DNA of 38,008 nucleotides from Gemmatimonadota bacterium (GCA_009841165.1 VXMI01000177.1:1-38008); one strand, 5' to 3'. Counted from the first letter of the stretch, positions 17,599 to 26,437 are shown. Notes: generated from the sequence alone by a model not told the origin. Numbers and translations: made by a program.

Positions 17599-18927
17599 AT
17601 GGCAACCAAGGTCCACATGGAAGCGCTCTCGCCCACGATGGAAGAGGGCCAGGTCGTGAAGTGGTTGAAGGATGAGGGCGACGCGGTCGCGCAGGGAGAA
17701 ATCCTTGCGGAGATAGAGACCGACAAGGCCACGATGGAGCTGGTAGCGCGCGGCGACGGCGTGCTCAGGAAGATCCTGGTGGCCGAGGGCGTCGCGGCGC
17801 CGGTGGGCGACGTCATCGCGATCATCGCCGCAGGCGACGAGGACATCGCCGGGCTGTTGGCGGGGCTGGGCAGCGGGAGCGCGGCGACGAATGGCGGGGC
17901 GGCCGCGCCTGCGGGGGAAGCGGGCACAGGGCAGGCATCGGAGACCGCTGGCGCCGCCGCCGGTTCGGCGCGGGTCTCGGCGGCTGCCACGGCTCCCGAT
18001 GCTGCCCCGTCCACCGTTCCCGCGACCGCTTCCGTGGCCACCGGACGGGTCAAGGCCTCACCGCTGGCAAAGCGGCTGGCGAGCGAGCTCGGCCTGGACA
18101 TCCGCACCGTCCAGGGGTCCGGCCCGGCCGGCCGCGTCATCCGCCGCGACATCGAAGCGGCCGCGGCGGCCGCTTCGGCGCCGCCCGTCACGCCGGCAGT
18201 CCCGGCTACGGTCACCGTTCCCGCAGCCGCGCCCGGCGAAGACTTCGTGGACATCCCCCTGTCTCAGATGCGCAAGACCGTGGCGCGCCGCCTAGCCGAA
18301 TCGCTCGGGCCGGTGCCGCACTTCTTCCTGACGGTCGACGTGGACATGACGCGCGCGCTGGCGGCGCGTGTGCGTGTCAACGAACTGCTGGCCGCGCAGG
18401 GCGCCAGGGCGTCGCTCAACGACATGGTCATCAAGGCCGTCGCGGTAGCGCTCACCCACCACCCGGATTGCAATGCGTGGTGGCAGGGCGACTCCATCCG
18501 GCGCTTCAGCCGCGTGCACATCGGTGTGGCTGTGGCGGTGCCGGACGGGCTGATCACGCCCGTCGTCACCGACGCCCACGCCAAGGGGCTGGGACGGATC
18601 AGCACCGAGGTTCGCGAACTCGCAGGACGTGCGCGCGAGAAGAAGCTCCAGCCGCACGAGTACACCGGCTCGACCTTCTCGATCTCGAACCTCGGCATGT
18701 TCGGGATCGAGGAGTTCACGGCGGTGATCAACCCGCCGGAAGCCGGAATCATCGCCGTGGGCGCGGTGGAGGAGCGGCCGGTCGTGGTTGACGGCGAGGT
18801 CGTCGTGCAGCCGCGCATGCGGATCACGATGAGCTGCGACCATCGCGTCATCGACGGCGCCCAGGGCGCACGCTTCCTGGCCACGCTCAAGTCGTTCCTG
18901 GAGGAGCCGGCGGCGATCCTGATCTAG
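17599..18927 (+). CDS. pdhC: Dihydrolipoamide acetyltransferase (PDH E2)
   Basis: A 442-residue E2 core of the complex. A single N-terminal lipoyl domain carries the lipoylated lysine K43 in [10 protein letters not shown]. An alanine/glycine-rich flexible linker (about 85-150) leads to the E1/E3-binding domain (about 152-190, [20 protein letters not shown]). A second linker precedes the catalytic acyltransferase domain (about 215-442), with H415 and D419 in CDHRVIDG as the active site. LipA, encoded upstream, should modify K43. The gene follows pdhB by 18 bases. Confidence 0.94.
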   Translation: MATKVHMEALSPTMEEGQVVKWLKDEGDAVAQGEILAEIETDKATMELVARGDGVLRKILVAEGVAAPVGDVIAIIAAGDEDIAGLLAGLGSGSAATNGGAAAPAGEAGTGQASETAGAAAGSARVSAAATAPDAAPSTVPATASVATGRVKASPLAKRLASELGLDIRTVQGSGPAGRVIRRDIEAAAAAASAPPVTPAVPATVTVPAAAPGEDFVDIPLSQMRKTVARRLAESLGPVPHFFLTVDVDMTRALAARVRVNELLAAQGARASLNDMVIKAVAVALTHHPDCNAWWQGDSIRRFSRVHIGVAVAVPDGLITPVVTDAHAKGLGRISTEVRELAGRAREKKLQPHEYTGSTFSISNLGMFGIEEFTAVINPPEAGIIAVGAVEERPVVVDGEVVVQPRMRITMSCDHRVIDGAQGARFLATLKSFLEEPAAILI

Positions 18928-18967
18928 CGGGCTGTGTCCACGCGGAGCCGGACCGGCAACGGAAAGA

Positions 18968-19005
18968 GTAATGTCAACATGACAAAATGTAATGTCAACA
19001 TGACA
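18968..19005. promoter_or_regulatory. Two tandem identical inverted repeats, candidate operator
   Basis: A 17-base unit containing TGTCA-ACA-TGACA occurs at 18968-18984 and again, identically, at 18989-19005. The 21-base period places both copies on the same face of the DNA helix. The pair straddles the possible start codons of the amidohydrolase (ATG 18979 and ATG 19000). This has the geometry of a cooperative dimer-binding operator blocking translation start or early transcription. The regulator family cannot be named from the sequence. Confidence 0.55.
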
Positions 19006-20316
19006 CACACCGGGCCGCGCAACGGGCTGTTGACGCTGATCGCGGCAACGATGGCCACCCTTTCTCCCCCGCTCCACGCCCAGGACGCCACCACCCTGAT
19101 CCGCGCCGCCCGCCTCATTGACGGCAACGGCGCCCTCGTCGCCCCCGGCGTGGTCCTCGTCGCGGGCGAGCGCATCGAGGCGGTCGGCGCGGCCGCGCTT
19201 TCCCACCCTGCCGACCGCACCATCGACCTCGGCGACGCCACCCTCCTCCCCGGCCTGATCGACCTTCACACGCACCTCACCGACAAGGTCGGCGTGCACT
19301 GGGAGGAGGTGCTCACCACCACCACACCCGCGCAGGCGGCGCTCTACGGCGCGGCGAACGCGCTGACCACCCTGCGCGCCGGCTTCACCACGGTCCGGGA
19401 CATGGGCCCCACCTGGCCCTACACCGATGTCGAACTGCGCGACATCATCGACGCCGGCGTGATCCCGGGACCACGCATGCAGGTGGCCGGCAACTACGTC
19501 TCGTCGACGGGCGGTGCAGGCGACGCCCGCCAGTTCTCCATCTACGTCGACGTGCCCGCCGTCCGGAACCTCGCCGACGGCGTCGACGCGGTGCGGGCCG
19601 CGGTGCGCACCAACCACAAGCACGGCGCCGACTTCACCAAGATCCTGGCCACCGGCGCGGTCCTCTCCCAGGGCCTGTCTCCGGGCGCGCAGCAGTACTC
19701 CGACGAGGAAATCGCAGTCGCCGTCGAGGAGACGAACCGCTGGGGACGCTTCACCGCCGCGCACGCTCACGGGACCGAGGGCATCAAGGCCGCGATCCGG
19801 GCGGGCGTGCGCACGATCGACCACGGCTCCATGCTCGACGACGAAGCGATCGCCATGCTCCGGCAGAGCGACCACACCTACTTCGTCCCCACCCTGTACG
19901 TCGGCGTGATCGTCCCGCGGGACGGCGCGGCGCTGGGCATCCCGGAGCCGCTGATCAGGCGCTCCACCGAGATGATGCGCTACCGCAACTCGACCTTCCG
20001 CCGCGCCCTCGAGGCCGGGCTGACGATCGGGTTCGGCACCGACGCAGGCGTCTTCGAACACGGCCACAACGCCCGCGAGTTCCAGGTCCGGGTCGAGATC
20101 GGCGAGAGCGAAATGGACGCGATCACCTCGGCCACCAGCATCTCGGCCATGATCATGGGCTGGGAGTCCGACGTCGGGTCGCTCGAGCCGGGCAAGTACG
20201 CCGACGTCATCGCGGTGCCCGGCAACCCGCTCGACGACATCGCGGCCCTCGAACGCGTCATCTGGGTCATGAAGGGCGGCGAGATCCACCGGGACGACCT
20301 GGCGCCGCGACGTTAG
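18979..20316 (+). CDS. Secreted amidohydrolase (prolidase/imidazolonepropionase-like)
   Basis: A metal-dependent amidohydrolase of about 445 residues with a predicted signal peptide ending PPLHAQDA. Binuclear-site ligands follow the subfamily pattern: H97 and H99 in DLHTHL, the carbamylated-lysine candidate K221 (DFTKILATGAV), H262/H264 (AAHAHG), H282 (DHGS) and D355 (GTDAG). This resembles the environmental prolidase-like enzymes that cleave Xaa-Pro or Xaa-Arg dipeptides, so peptide hydrolysis is likely but the substrate is open. ATG 18979 is ten bases after GGAAAGAG; ATG 19000 also gives a clean signal peptide. The gene interrupts the PDH operon between pdhC and lpdA and has its own operator-like repeats. 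Confidence 0.85.
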   Translation: MTKCNVNMTHTGPRNGLLTLIAATMATLSPPLHAQDATTLIRAARLIDGNGALVAPGVVLVAGERIEAVGAAALSHPADRTIDLGDATLLPGLIDLHTHLTDKVGVHWEEVLTTTTPAQAALYGAANALTTLRAGFTTVRDMGPTWPYTDVELRDIIDAGVIPGPRMQVAGNYVSSTGGAGDARQFSIYVDVPAVRNLADGVDAVRAAVRTNHKHGADFTKILATGAVLSQGLSPGAQQYSDEEIAVAVEETNRWGRFTAAHAHGTEGIKAAIRAGVRTIDHGSMLDDEAIAMLRQSDHTYFVPTLYVGVIVPRDGAALGIPEPLIRRSTEMMRYRNSTFRRALEAGLTIGFGTDAGVFEHGHNAREFQVRVEIGESEMDAITSATSISAMIMGWESDVGSLEPGKYADVIAVPGNPLDDIAALERVIWVMKGGEIHRDDLAPRR

Positions 20317-20371
20317 CTTTTCACGGCCCGTCCAGGGGCCACACCCGTTTCACCCCAGCGAGAGGCTTCCC

Positions 20372-21790
20372 TTGGCAGGAGATCGACAGAGCAAAACGGA
20401 TTTCGATGTCGTCGTGGTCGGCGGCGGACCGGGGGGCTACGTTGCCGCGATCCGCGCCGGCCAGCTCGGCCTCAGGACTGCGTGCATCGAGGCGGACAAA
20501 CTGGGTGGCGTGTGCCTCAACATCGGGTGCATCCCGACCAAGGCCCTCCTCAGCAGCGCGCTCATGGTCAACGAGCTCAGGGACGCCGGCGGGCACGGCA
20601 TCACCTTCGACGGATTCACGGCCGACCTCGGCCCCGCGCAGAAGCGCAGCCGCTCGGTGGCCGCAAAGCTCTCGAACGGCGTCAGCTTCCTCCTCAGGAA
20701 GAACAAGGTCGCCCACATCGAGGGCTATGGACGTCTTCTGGGGGGTGGAAGGGTCGAAGTCGACAACAACGGCGAGAAGCAGGTCATCAGCGCCCGCGAC
20801 ATCATCATCGCCACGGGTTCACGACCCCGCAGCCTGCCCTTCCTGCAGATCGACGAGGAGCGAATCTGGTCTTCCACGGGAGCACTCTTCCAGGACGAGG
20901 CGCCCGAAACGCTCGTGGTCGTCGGCGCCGGCGCGGTCGGTATGGAGTTCGCGGACATCTACAACGCCTACGGCACCAAGGTCACGGTCATCGAGGCGCT
21001 CGACCGGGTCCTGCCGCTCGAGGACAAGGACTCCTCGCGCACCGTGGCCATGGCCTTCAAGAAGCGGAAGATGGACATCTTCACGAGCGCCCGCGTGGAG
21101 AGCACGGAAGTCGTGGACGACGGCGTCGTCATCTCCTTCACCGACAAGCGCGGCAAGGCCCACCGGCTCGAAGTCGACTACGTGCTGTCGGCCGTGGGGC
21201 GGATTCCGAACACCGAGGACATCGGGCTCGAAGCGGCGGGCGTGAAGGTCACCGAGCGGGGCAACTTCGTCGCGGTGGACGAGGCCATGCGCACGAACGT
21301 CCCGGGCATCTGGGCGGTGGGCGACTGCGCGGGCCAGCAGCTCCTGGCGCACAAGGGCATGCACGAGGGTGTCGTGGCCGCCGAGCACATCGCCGGGGTC
21401 GGCCACCACACCGTGGACTACGCCAACGTGCCGAACTGCACCTACTGCCACCCCGAGGTTGCGTCGGTGGGGCTGACCGAGGAACAGGCCCGCGAAAACG
21501 GCCTCGACATCGAGGTCGGCAAGTTCCCGTGGGCGGGCAACGGCCGCGCCCTGGCCGCCGGCGACTCCACCGGATTCGTGAAGGTCATCCGCGACAAGCG
21601 CTACTCCGAGGTGGTAGGCGCGCACATCGTGGGCCCCCACGCCACCGAGCTCATCGCCGAATTCGTAATGGCGCGCCACCTGGAATCGACCGTCGAAGAG
21701 ATCGACCTGGCCATGCACCCGCACCCCACGCTGTCCGAGGCGGTCGCGGAAGGGGCGCTCGGTGCGCTCGGGAGGCCCCTGCACATCTAG
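20372..21790 (+). CDS. lpdA: Dihydrolipoyl dehydrogenase (E3)
   Basis: A 472-residue FAD/NAD flavoprotein that reoxidises the E2 lipoyl arm. The FAD motif GGGPGG is at 17-22. The redox disulfide C48/C53 lies in GGVCLNIGCIPTK. A second dinucleotide fold begins VVVGAGAVGMEFADI, and NVPGIWAVGDCAG follows. The catalytic dyad H451/E456 lies in HPHPTLSEAV. There is no N-terminal lipoyl domain. The start is TTG 20372, preceded by GAGAGG. It completes the PDH set, although an amidohydrolase gene lies between it and pdhC. Its last 140 bases are overlapped by a minus-strand reading frame. Confidence 0.95.
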   Translation: MAGDRQSKTDFDVVVVGGGPGGYVAAIRAGQLGLRTACIEADKLGGVCLNIGCIPTKALLSSALMVNELRDAGGHGITFDGFTADLGPAQKRSRSVAAKLSNGVSFLLRKNKVAHIEGYGRLLGGGRVEVDNNGEKQVISARDIIIATGSRPRSLPFLQIDEERIWSSTGALFQDEAPETLVVVGAGAVGMEFADIYNAYGTKVTVIEALDRVLPLEDKDSSRTVAMAFKKRKMDIFTSARVESTEVVDDGVVISFTDKRGKAHRLEVDYVLSAVGRIPNTEDIGLEAAGVKVTERGNFVAVDEAMRTNVPGIWAVGDCAGQQLLAHKGMHEGVVAAEHIAGVGHHTVDYANVPNCTYCHPEVASVGLTEEQARENGLDIEVGKFPWAGNGRALAAGDSTGFVKVIRDKRYSEVVGAHIVGPHATELIAEFVMARHLESTVEEIDLAMHPHPTLSEAVAEGALGALGRPLHI

Positions 21791-22862
21791 CCTGGCTCCC
21801 CTGGACGCTCGCTTGACGGAGCAGTGCAGCCGCCCCTGAACTCCCGGCATCCTCTGCCGCTTCCAGAGGTGTGCGACCGTTGTAGTCACGGACCGACACA
21901 TCAGCGCCGGCCTCGAGCAGCACATTCAGAATGTCCGTGTTCTCCGTGTTCGCCGCCAAATGCAAGGGTGTCGCACCCGTCGCGTTCCTGGCGTTCACGT
22001 CGGCCCCGGCCTGGATGAGCGCCGCGGCCACCTCGGGGCCATGGCCGAAGGACGCCGCGCTGTGCAGGGGTGCTCCGGACGTTGCCAACTCCCGGGCGTT
22101 CACGTCCGCTCCGGCTTCGATGAGGGCAAGAGCCATTCCGGGGTTCCAGTTGGCATGCAACGCCCTCAGGAGAGGGGTATCTCCATGCCCGTTTTCGACG
22201 TTCACGTCGGATCCCCCGTTTACGAGAGCCAACGCGACCTCGGGGTTCTCGTTGTTCGCTGCCGCCAGGTGGAGCGGTGCCTCGTCGAGGTGGCTCGCGC
22301 GAGCGTCGAGATCAGCTCCGGCCCGCATGAGAGCCACAACCATCTCCGGGTTCTCGTTGGACCGTGCCGCGAGCGAAAGGGCTGTTGATCCCTCCGGGTT
22401 CGTGGCGTCCACGTCCACTCCGGCGCGGACGAACGTCAAGGCTACCTCCGGATTCTCGTTGAATATTGCGGCGCCGAGCAGGTGCCGGACTTCGGCGCGT
22501 GCGCCGGCCCCGAGAAGGACAAGAGCCACCTGGGGATTCCCGTTGTACCGCGCTGCCATGTCCAGGGGCGCCCGATGCATGGCGCTTGTGCCGAAGTAGC
22601 TGTCCATGGCGTCGATGTCCGCCCCGGCTTCAACAACTGCTTTCACCACGCCCGGGTGCTCGCTCCACGCCGCAGCGAGATGAAGGGGAGTCAGACCGGC
22701 TGAATCCCGGACCATCACATCAGCCCCTGCTTGCAGGCAGGCCCTCGTATCGCCAGGAGTCGCCGCCTTGAAGAAGGCTCCGGTATTCCAGGTTGCGCAA
22801 TCGGGGGACGCGCACGTCGCCAGCAGCAACGTTGTCAGCAACAGACTCGTGGCTCGCAACAT
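21651..22862 (-). CDS. Exported ankyrin-repeat protein, possible lipoprotein
   Basis: A protein of about 403 residues with an N-terminal export signal (MLRATSLLLTTLLLATC, possible lipobox cysteine C17, atypical threonine at -1). About nine ankyrin-type repeats follow (for example GLTPLHLAAA, GAPLHSAASFG, GATPLHLAANTENTDILNVLLEAGADV). Many repeats share the unusual pattern N-E/W-NP-E/G before the second helix. After the last repeat the frame runs about 55 residues, low-complexity and arginine/proline-rich, antisense into lpdA. A frameshift near 21800 would end it at a TAG overlapping the lpdA stop, so the tail may be artefactual. Start 22862 gives the best signal; ATG 22898 is an alternative. 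It sits 28 bases after the M20 gene, probably in the same transcript. The role is presumably protein binding. Confidence 0.72.
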   Translation of the reverse strand: MLRATSLLLTTLLLATCASPDCATWNTGAFFKAATPGDTRACLQAGADVMVRDSAGLTPLHLAAAWSEHPGVVKAVVEAGADIDAMDSYFGTSAMHRAPLDMAARYNGNPQVALVLLGAGARAEVRHLLGAAIFNENPEVALTFVRAGVDVDATNPEGSTALSLAARSNENPEMVVALMRAGADLDARASHLDEAPLHLAAANNENPEVALALVNGGSDVNVENGHGDTPLLRALHANWNPGMALALIEAGADVNARELATSGAPLHSAASFGHGPEVAAALIQAGADVNARNATGATPLHLAANTENTDILNVLLEAGADVSVRDYNGRTPLEAAEDAGSSGAAALLRQASVQGSQARCAGASRAHRAPLPRPPRTAWGAGAWPGRSLRRSIPGGAPLRIRR

Positions 22863-22890
22863 CCACGGATTGCCGACATCCGCACCCCGG

Positions 22891-24222
22891 TCATCCATTC
22901 CGCAAGCGGGACCCTCCGACCGGCGCCCGACCCGGACCTGCAAGCCCCAGCGCCGCGAGCGCCAGCACCTGCGTGCAGGACACCAGGTCGTCCACGGAGC
23001 AGGATTCGTCGGGCTGGTGGGCCTCTTCGAGGGGGCCGGGGCCGTACGCCACGCAGTGCTCGATGCCGGCGATCCGCGCGAAGTGCTTCTGGTCGTAGGT
23101 GCCGGGGCTTGCCACGAGTTCCGCATCGCGTCCACGGACCTCGCGCACCGCACGAGACAACGCCCGCACGAGCGGGGACCCCCGAGGCGCGGAGGTGGGG
23201 TGGACCACCATGCGGTCCTCTATCGTGAAGCGGCGCCCCGGATCTTCGCGCTCGACCGCGCCGACGAGCGCCGCGACCTCGGCACGGACCTCCTCGAACG
23301 GCTCTTCGGGAATGAAGCGACGGTCGAAGGTGGCCACGCAACGGTCGGCAACGCAGGGAGACTGGGTATCCGCACCCGCCTGGCCGCCAGTGATGGCGTT
23401 GACGTTGAGCGACGGCAGCCGCGAGGGCGCCGGGACCACCGGAAGCTCGGAACGGCGCGTCGCCAGGGCCGGCCCGAGCCGGGTCCGAAACGTCTCGAGG
23501 AGCGCGCCCATGTCGTCGATCGCGCTGCGGCCGAGGTGGCTCATGCTGCCGTGAGCCACGTGGCCGTGCGCGACGATGTCGAACCAGTAGACGCCCCTGT
23601 GCCCCAGGCAAACCCGGTCCGGTCCGAACGGCTCCGGTATGATCGCGTAGTCGACATCGCGGGCCGAGATGATGCCCTCCCGGCACAGGTGAGCCACGCC
23701 GGCGAACCCGCCGCTCTCCTCGTCGACGGTGGCGCTGATATCGACGGCGCCTTCCAGTTCGATCCCGGCCCGGCGGATCGCTTCGACCGCGAAGACGGCC
23801 GCGGCGATCCCCGATTTCATGTCCGAGGCGCCGCGCCCGTAGATCCGGCCGTCCCGCACCTGCGCCGCGAACGGATCCACCGTCCACCCCTCACCCGGCG
23901 GAACCACGTCGAAATGTCCGTTGAGGTGCAGCCTCGCGCCGTTTCCGCTCCGGTGCCCGCGTCCCACCACATTCACGCGCGGGTGACCGGCCGTGTGCTC
24001 CGGACGGCCCTCCGCCTCGACGTACTCCACGGCCAATCCGGCCTCCCCCAGCCGCCGCCCGATCAGTTCCGCACATTCGCGGTAGCGGTCTCCCGGCGGA
24101 TTGACCGTCGGGATCCGGATCATCTCGGCCGTGAAGGCCACGATCTCGTCGCGGGCCGCCTCCACCTGGGCCATCAGGTGGTCGGCGAGGACCGTCCGGC
24201 TGTCTTTGCGGGTGCGCCTCAA
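22891..24222 (-). CDS. M20 family ArgE/DapE-type deacylase/peptidase
   Basis: A 443-residue cytosolic two-metal hydrolase of the ArgE/DapE/ACY1/CPG2 family. Metal ligands and catalytic residues are complete: H103 and D105 in NGHFDVVPPG, D134 in GRGASDMKSG, E168/E169 in DEESGG, E197 in IPEPFG and the last histidine in EEAHQPDE. The dimerisation domain is inserted in the middle. The closest named group is acetylornithine deacetylase/succinyl-diaminopimelate desuccinylase, but no arg or dap genes are near, so the substrate is open. The TTG at 24222 follows GCGAGG; ATG 24174 is an in-frame alternative. It is divergent from the SDR gene. Confidence 0.86.
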   Translation of the reverse strand: MRRTRKDSRTVLADHLMAQVEAARDEIVAFTAEMIRIPTVNPPGDRYRECAELIGRRLGEAGLAVEYVEAEGRPEHTAGHPRVNVVGRGHRSGNGARLHLNGHFDVVPPGEGWTVDPFAAQVRDGRIYGRGASDMKSGIAAAVFAVEAIRRAGIELEGAVDISATVDEESGGFAGVAHLCREGIISARDVDYAIIPEPFGPDRVCLGHRGVYWFDIVAHGHVAHGSMSHLGRSAIDDMGALLETFRTRLGPALATRRSELPVVPAPSRLPSLNVNAITGGQAGADTQSPCVADRCVATFDRRFIPEEPFEEVRAEVAALVGAVEREDPGRRFTIEDRMVVHPTSAPRGSPLVRALSRAVREVRGRDAELVASPGTYDQKHFARIAGIEHCVAYGPGPLEEAHQPDESCSVDDLVSCTQVLALAALGLAGPGRAPVGGSRLRNG

Positions 24223-24247
24223 GGGCCTGGCCTCGCGGGATCGCTTT

Positions 24248-24255
24248 GGGGGGGG
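24248..24255. repeat. G8 homopolymer between divergent genes
   Basis: A run of eight G residues lies in the 111-base divergent region between the M20 gene and the SDR gene. Upstream homopolymers can vary in length and alter promoter spacing. A weak TACATT (24278-24283) is the only -10-like box seen nearby. Confidence 0.4.
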
Positions 24256-24333
24256 ACGCTCGGGGGCAACTTTCCCTTACATTCTGCCGCACGAATGCCC
24301 CAAAGCAAACTCAGCCGGGAGAGACGACCTCCG

Positions 24334-25122
24334 ATGACCTCCATGTTCAGCCTTCAGGGCCGCACGGCCGCCATCGTCGGCGGCGGCTCCGGCATCGGCG
24401 AAGCCGTGGCGATCGGGTGCGCCGAGGCGGGCGCCGGCGTGCACTGCCTCGACATCGACGCGGAAGCCGCGGCTGGCACCGCGGCAACCATCCGCGCGGC
24501 GGGCGGAGAGGCCAACTCGGCCCGGCTCGACATCGTCGACGGAGCCGCCGTCACCGCCGCCTTCAGCGGCATCGCGACCGCGCACGGCTCTCTCGACGTC
24601 GTCGTCTGCACGCCCGGCGTGAACGTGCGCAAGCCCCTGCTCGACTACACCGACGACGAGATCGACCGCGTCCTCGGGCTCAACCTCAAGGGCGGCGCCC
24701 ACGTCATCCAGGCCGCGGGGCGGATCATGCGCGCCCAGGGATCCGGCTCGATCATCCTGTTCAGCTCGATCCGTTCGGTCGTGGTCGAGCCGGGCCAGAG
24801 CATGTACGCGGCGACGAAGGCGGGGATCGTGCAGATGGTGCGAGCCGCGGCGGCGGAGCTGGGGCCGCACGGGGTGAGGGTGAACGCCGTGGCGCCGGGC
24901 GTGATCGACACGCCGCTCACCGCGCCGATCAGGGACAACCCCGACTGGTACGGAGCCTACGCTGCGCGCAACATCTTCAACCGCTGGGGCTGCGCGCGGG
25001 AGATGGCCGGACCGACCGTGTTCCTCGCGTCGGACGCCGCCAGCTACGTGACCGGGACGGTCCTCTTCGCGGACGGCGGCTGGACCGCCGTCGACGGGAG
25101 GTTCACGCCGCCAGGCATGTAG
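24334..25122 (+). CDS. Short-chain dehydrogenase/reductase (SDR)
   Basis: A classical SDR of 262 residues. The cofactor motif GGGSGIG is at 16-22, and an aspartate after the second strand (CLDID, D40/D42) favours NAD over NADP. The catalytic serine is about S145, with Y158 and K162 in YAATK. NAVAPGVIDTPL and the C-terminal FADGGWTAVDG are typical of the 3-ketoacyl-reductase/glucose-dehydrogenase-like group. The substrate cannot be deduced. The ATG follows GGGAGAG. A very long upstream extension of the frame is a shadow of the minus-strand M20 gene. It ends one base from the convergent ispH stop. Confidence 0.87.
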   Translation: MTSMFSLQGRTAAIVGGGSGIGEAVAIGCAEAGAGVHCLDIDAEAAAGTAATIRAAGGEANSARLDIVDGAAVTAAFSGIATAHGSLDVVVCTPGVNVRKPLLDYTDDEIDRVLGLNLKGGAHVIQAAGRIMRAQGSGSIILFSSIRSVVVEPGQSMYAATKAGIVQMVRAAAAELGPHGVRVNAVAPGVIDTPLTAPIRDNPDWYGAYAARNIFNRWGCAREMAGPTVFLASDAASYVTGTVLFADGGWTAVDGRFTPPGM

Positions 25123-25123
25123 C

Positions 25124-26335
25124 CTACAGCTCGACCTCCAACCCCTTCAGCTCCAGCACCCGCGCCAGGGTCCTGCCGATCTCGTTGTCGGGGGTGGATG
25201 CGCCGGCGGTGATCCCCAGCTGGAAGGGGCCGGCGGGGAGCCAGTCCCAGTCGACGGCCTCGGGGGTGTGCGGATCCAGTTCGGGCTTGTGGTGGATTGC
25301 CCCGGTGCCGAGGTCGATGCACGCCGCGTTGTCGATGTGGAAGGTCCTGGTGTAGCCGCGGCAGAGGTGAGCGAGGTGGTTGGTGTTGGACGAATTGTAC
25401 CCGCCGATCACGATCATCACGTCCGGGGGGTCCTGCATCATCTCGAGGACCGCGTCCTGGCGCTCCTGGGTGGCGGAGCAGATGGTCCCGAAGGAACGGA
25501 AGTGCTCCTGCGCGTGCTCCTCTCCGAAGGACTCGGCCATCATCTCGCGCAAGCGGGCGCCGATGGCCAGCGATTCGGTGGCGAGCATGGTGGTCTGGTT
25601 GGCGACGCCGATCTTCCTGAGGTGCAGGTCCGGATCGAAGCCCTCGGAGCTGCACCTGCCAAAACGGCGCATGAAGTCGTCGCGGCTGAGCCGCCCCTCG
25701 CGTCCGGTCAGGTAGGCGCCGACCAGTTCGGCCTCGGCCATGTCCCGGACGACTATGTATTTGCCCCCCTGGTAGCGCTCCACCTGGCTGGCCGTGGCGC
25801 GCGACTCCTCGTGCCTGTACTTGCCGTGGACCACGGCCGTGAAACCGTCGCGGGCGTAGCCGTCGACGCGCTTCCAGACCAGCAGCACCGAGCCGCAGGT
25901 GGTGTCGACGAGAACGCAACCGATTGCCTGGAGGGTCTTCAGGTCCTGGAGCGTGACGCCGAACGCGGGGATGATCACCACGTCCTCGGGGGTGACGCGG
26001 CGAAAGTCGAAACCGCCGGCGTCGTCCGGGTAGATGAACTCGATGCCCATTTCCTGCAGGCGCTTGTTCACGTGGGGGTTGTGGATGATCTCCCCAACGA
26101 GATAGACGCGCTTGTCGGGGAACTTGTGGCGCGTCTGGTAGGCGTAGTCGACCGCGCGATCGACGCCGTAGCAGAACCCGAAGTCCTTCGCCAGGCGTAC
26201 GGTGATGTCGCCGAAGCGGTCGGTGTAGGCCCGCGACCGGACCCGCTCCAGGAGCGCCGAGTGATATTCCGACTCGATGATGGGCTTCACCTCGGCCTTC
26301 AATCCGAAGCCCTTGCGGAAATATGTGTCTTTCAT
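25124..26335 (-). CDS. ispH: 4-hydroxy-3-methylbut-2-enyl diphosphate reductase, long form
   Basis: The last enzyme of the MEP isoprenoid pathway, reducing HMBPP to IPP and DMAPP with a [4Fe-4S] cluster. Cluster cysteines are C55 (FGFCYGVDRA), C147 (DTTCGS) and C286 (FGTICSATQERQ). The substrate motif SSNTNHL is also present. At 403 residues it is about 90 longer than the E. coli enzyme. Its N-terminal RKGFG and internal insertions match the long cyanobacterial/plastid-type IspH. The ATG at 26335 directly follows GGGAGGAACC; a TTG 12 bases upstream is unlikely. Other MEP genes are not in the window. Confidence 0.94.
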   Translation of the reverse strand: MKDTYFRKGFGLKAEVKPIIESEYHSALLERVRSRAYTDRFGDITVRLAKDFGFCYGVDRAVDYAYQTRHKFPDKRVYLVGEIIHNPHVNKRLQEMGIEFIYPDDAGGFDFRRVTPEDVVIIPAFGVTLQDLKTLQAIGCVLVDTTCGSVLLVWKRVDGYARDGFTAVVHGKYRHEESRATASQVERYQGGKYIVVRDMAEAELVGAYLTGREGRLSRDDFMRRFGRCSSEGFDPDLHLRKIGVANQTTMLATESLAIGARLREMMAESFGEEHAQEHFRSFGTICSATQERQDAVLEMMQDPPDVMIVIGGYNSSNTNHLAHLCRGYTRTFHIDNAACIDLGTGAIHHKPELDPHTPEAVDWDWLPAGPFQLGITAGASTPDNEIGRTLARVLELKGLEVEL

Positions 26336-26437
26336 GGTTCCTCCCAACCCGGGCGATGAATATACATTGCATTGGCCGTACCCGGATAACGCGGCGTTGC
26401 GCGCAGGGGCGACACTTCGACAAGGAACAGTGAATCC

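Noticed and set aside
18292-20289. 665-residue minus-strand open frame opposite pdhC and the amidohydrolase
   Set aside because: It spans two clear plus-strand genes and their intergenic gap, and is low-complexity with no domain.
21791-21835. Terminator between lpdA and the convergent ankyrin gene
   Set aside because: No stem-loop followed by a T run is visible; the same holds at the other convergent junctions (25122-25124 and 36204-36208).
22768-24333. Long upstream extension of the SDR reading frame
   Set aside because: It runs antisense through the M20 gene; the SDR fold and a good ribosome-binding site begin at 24334.
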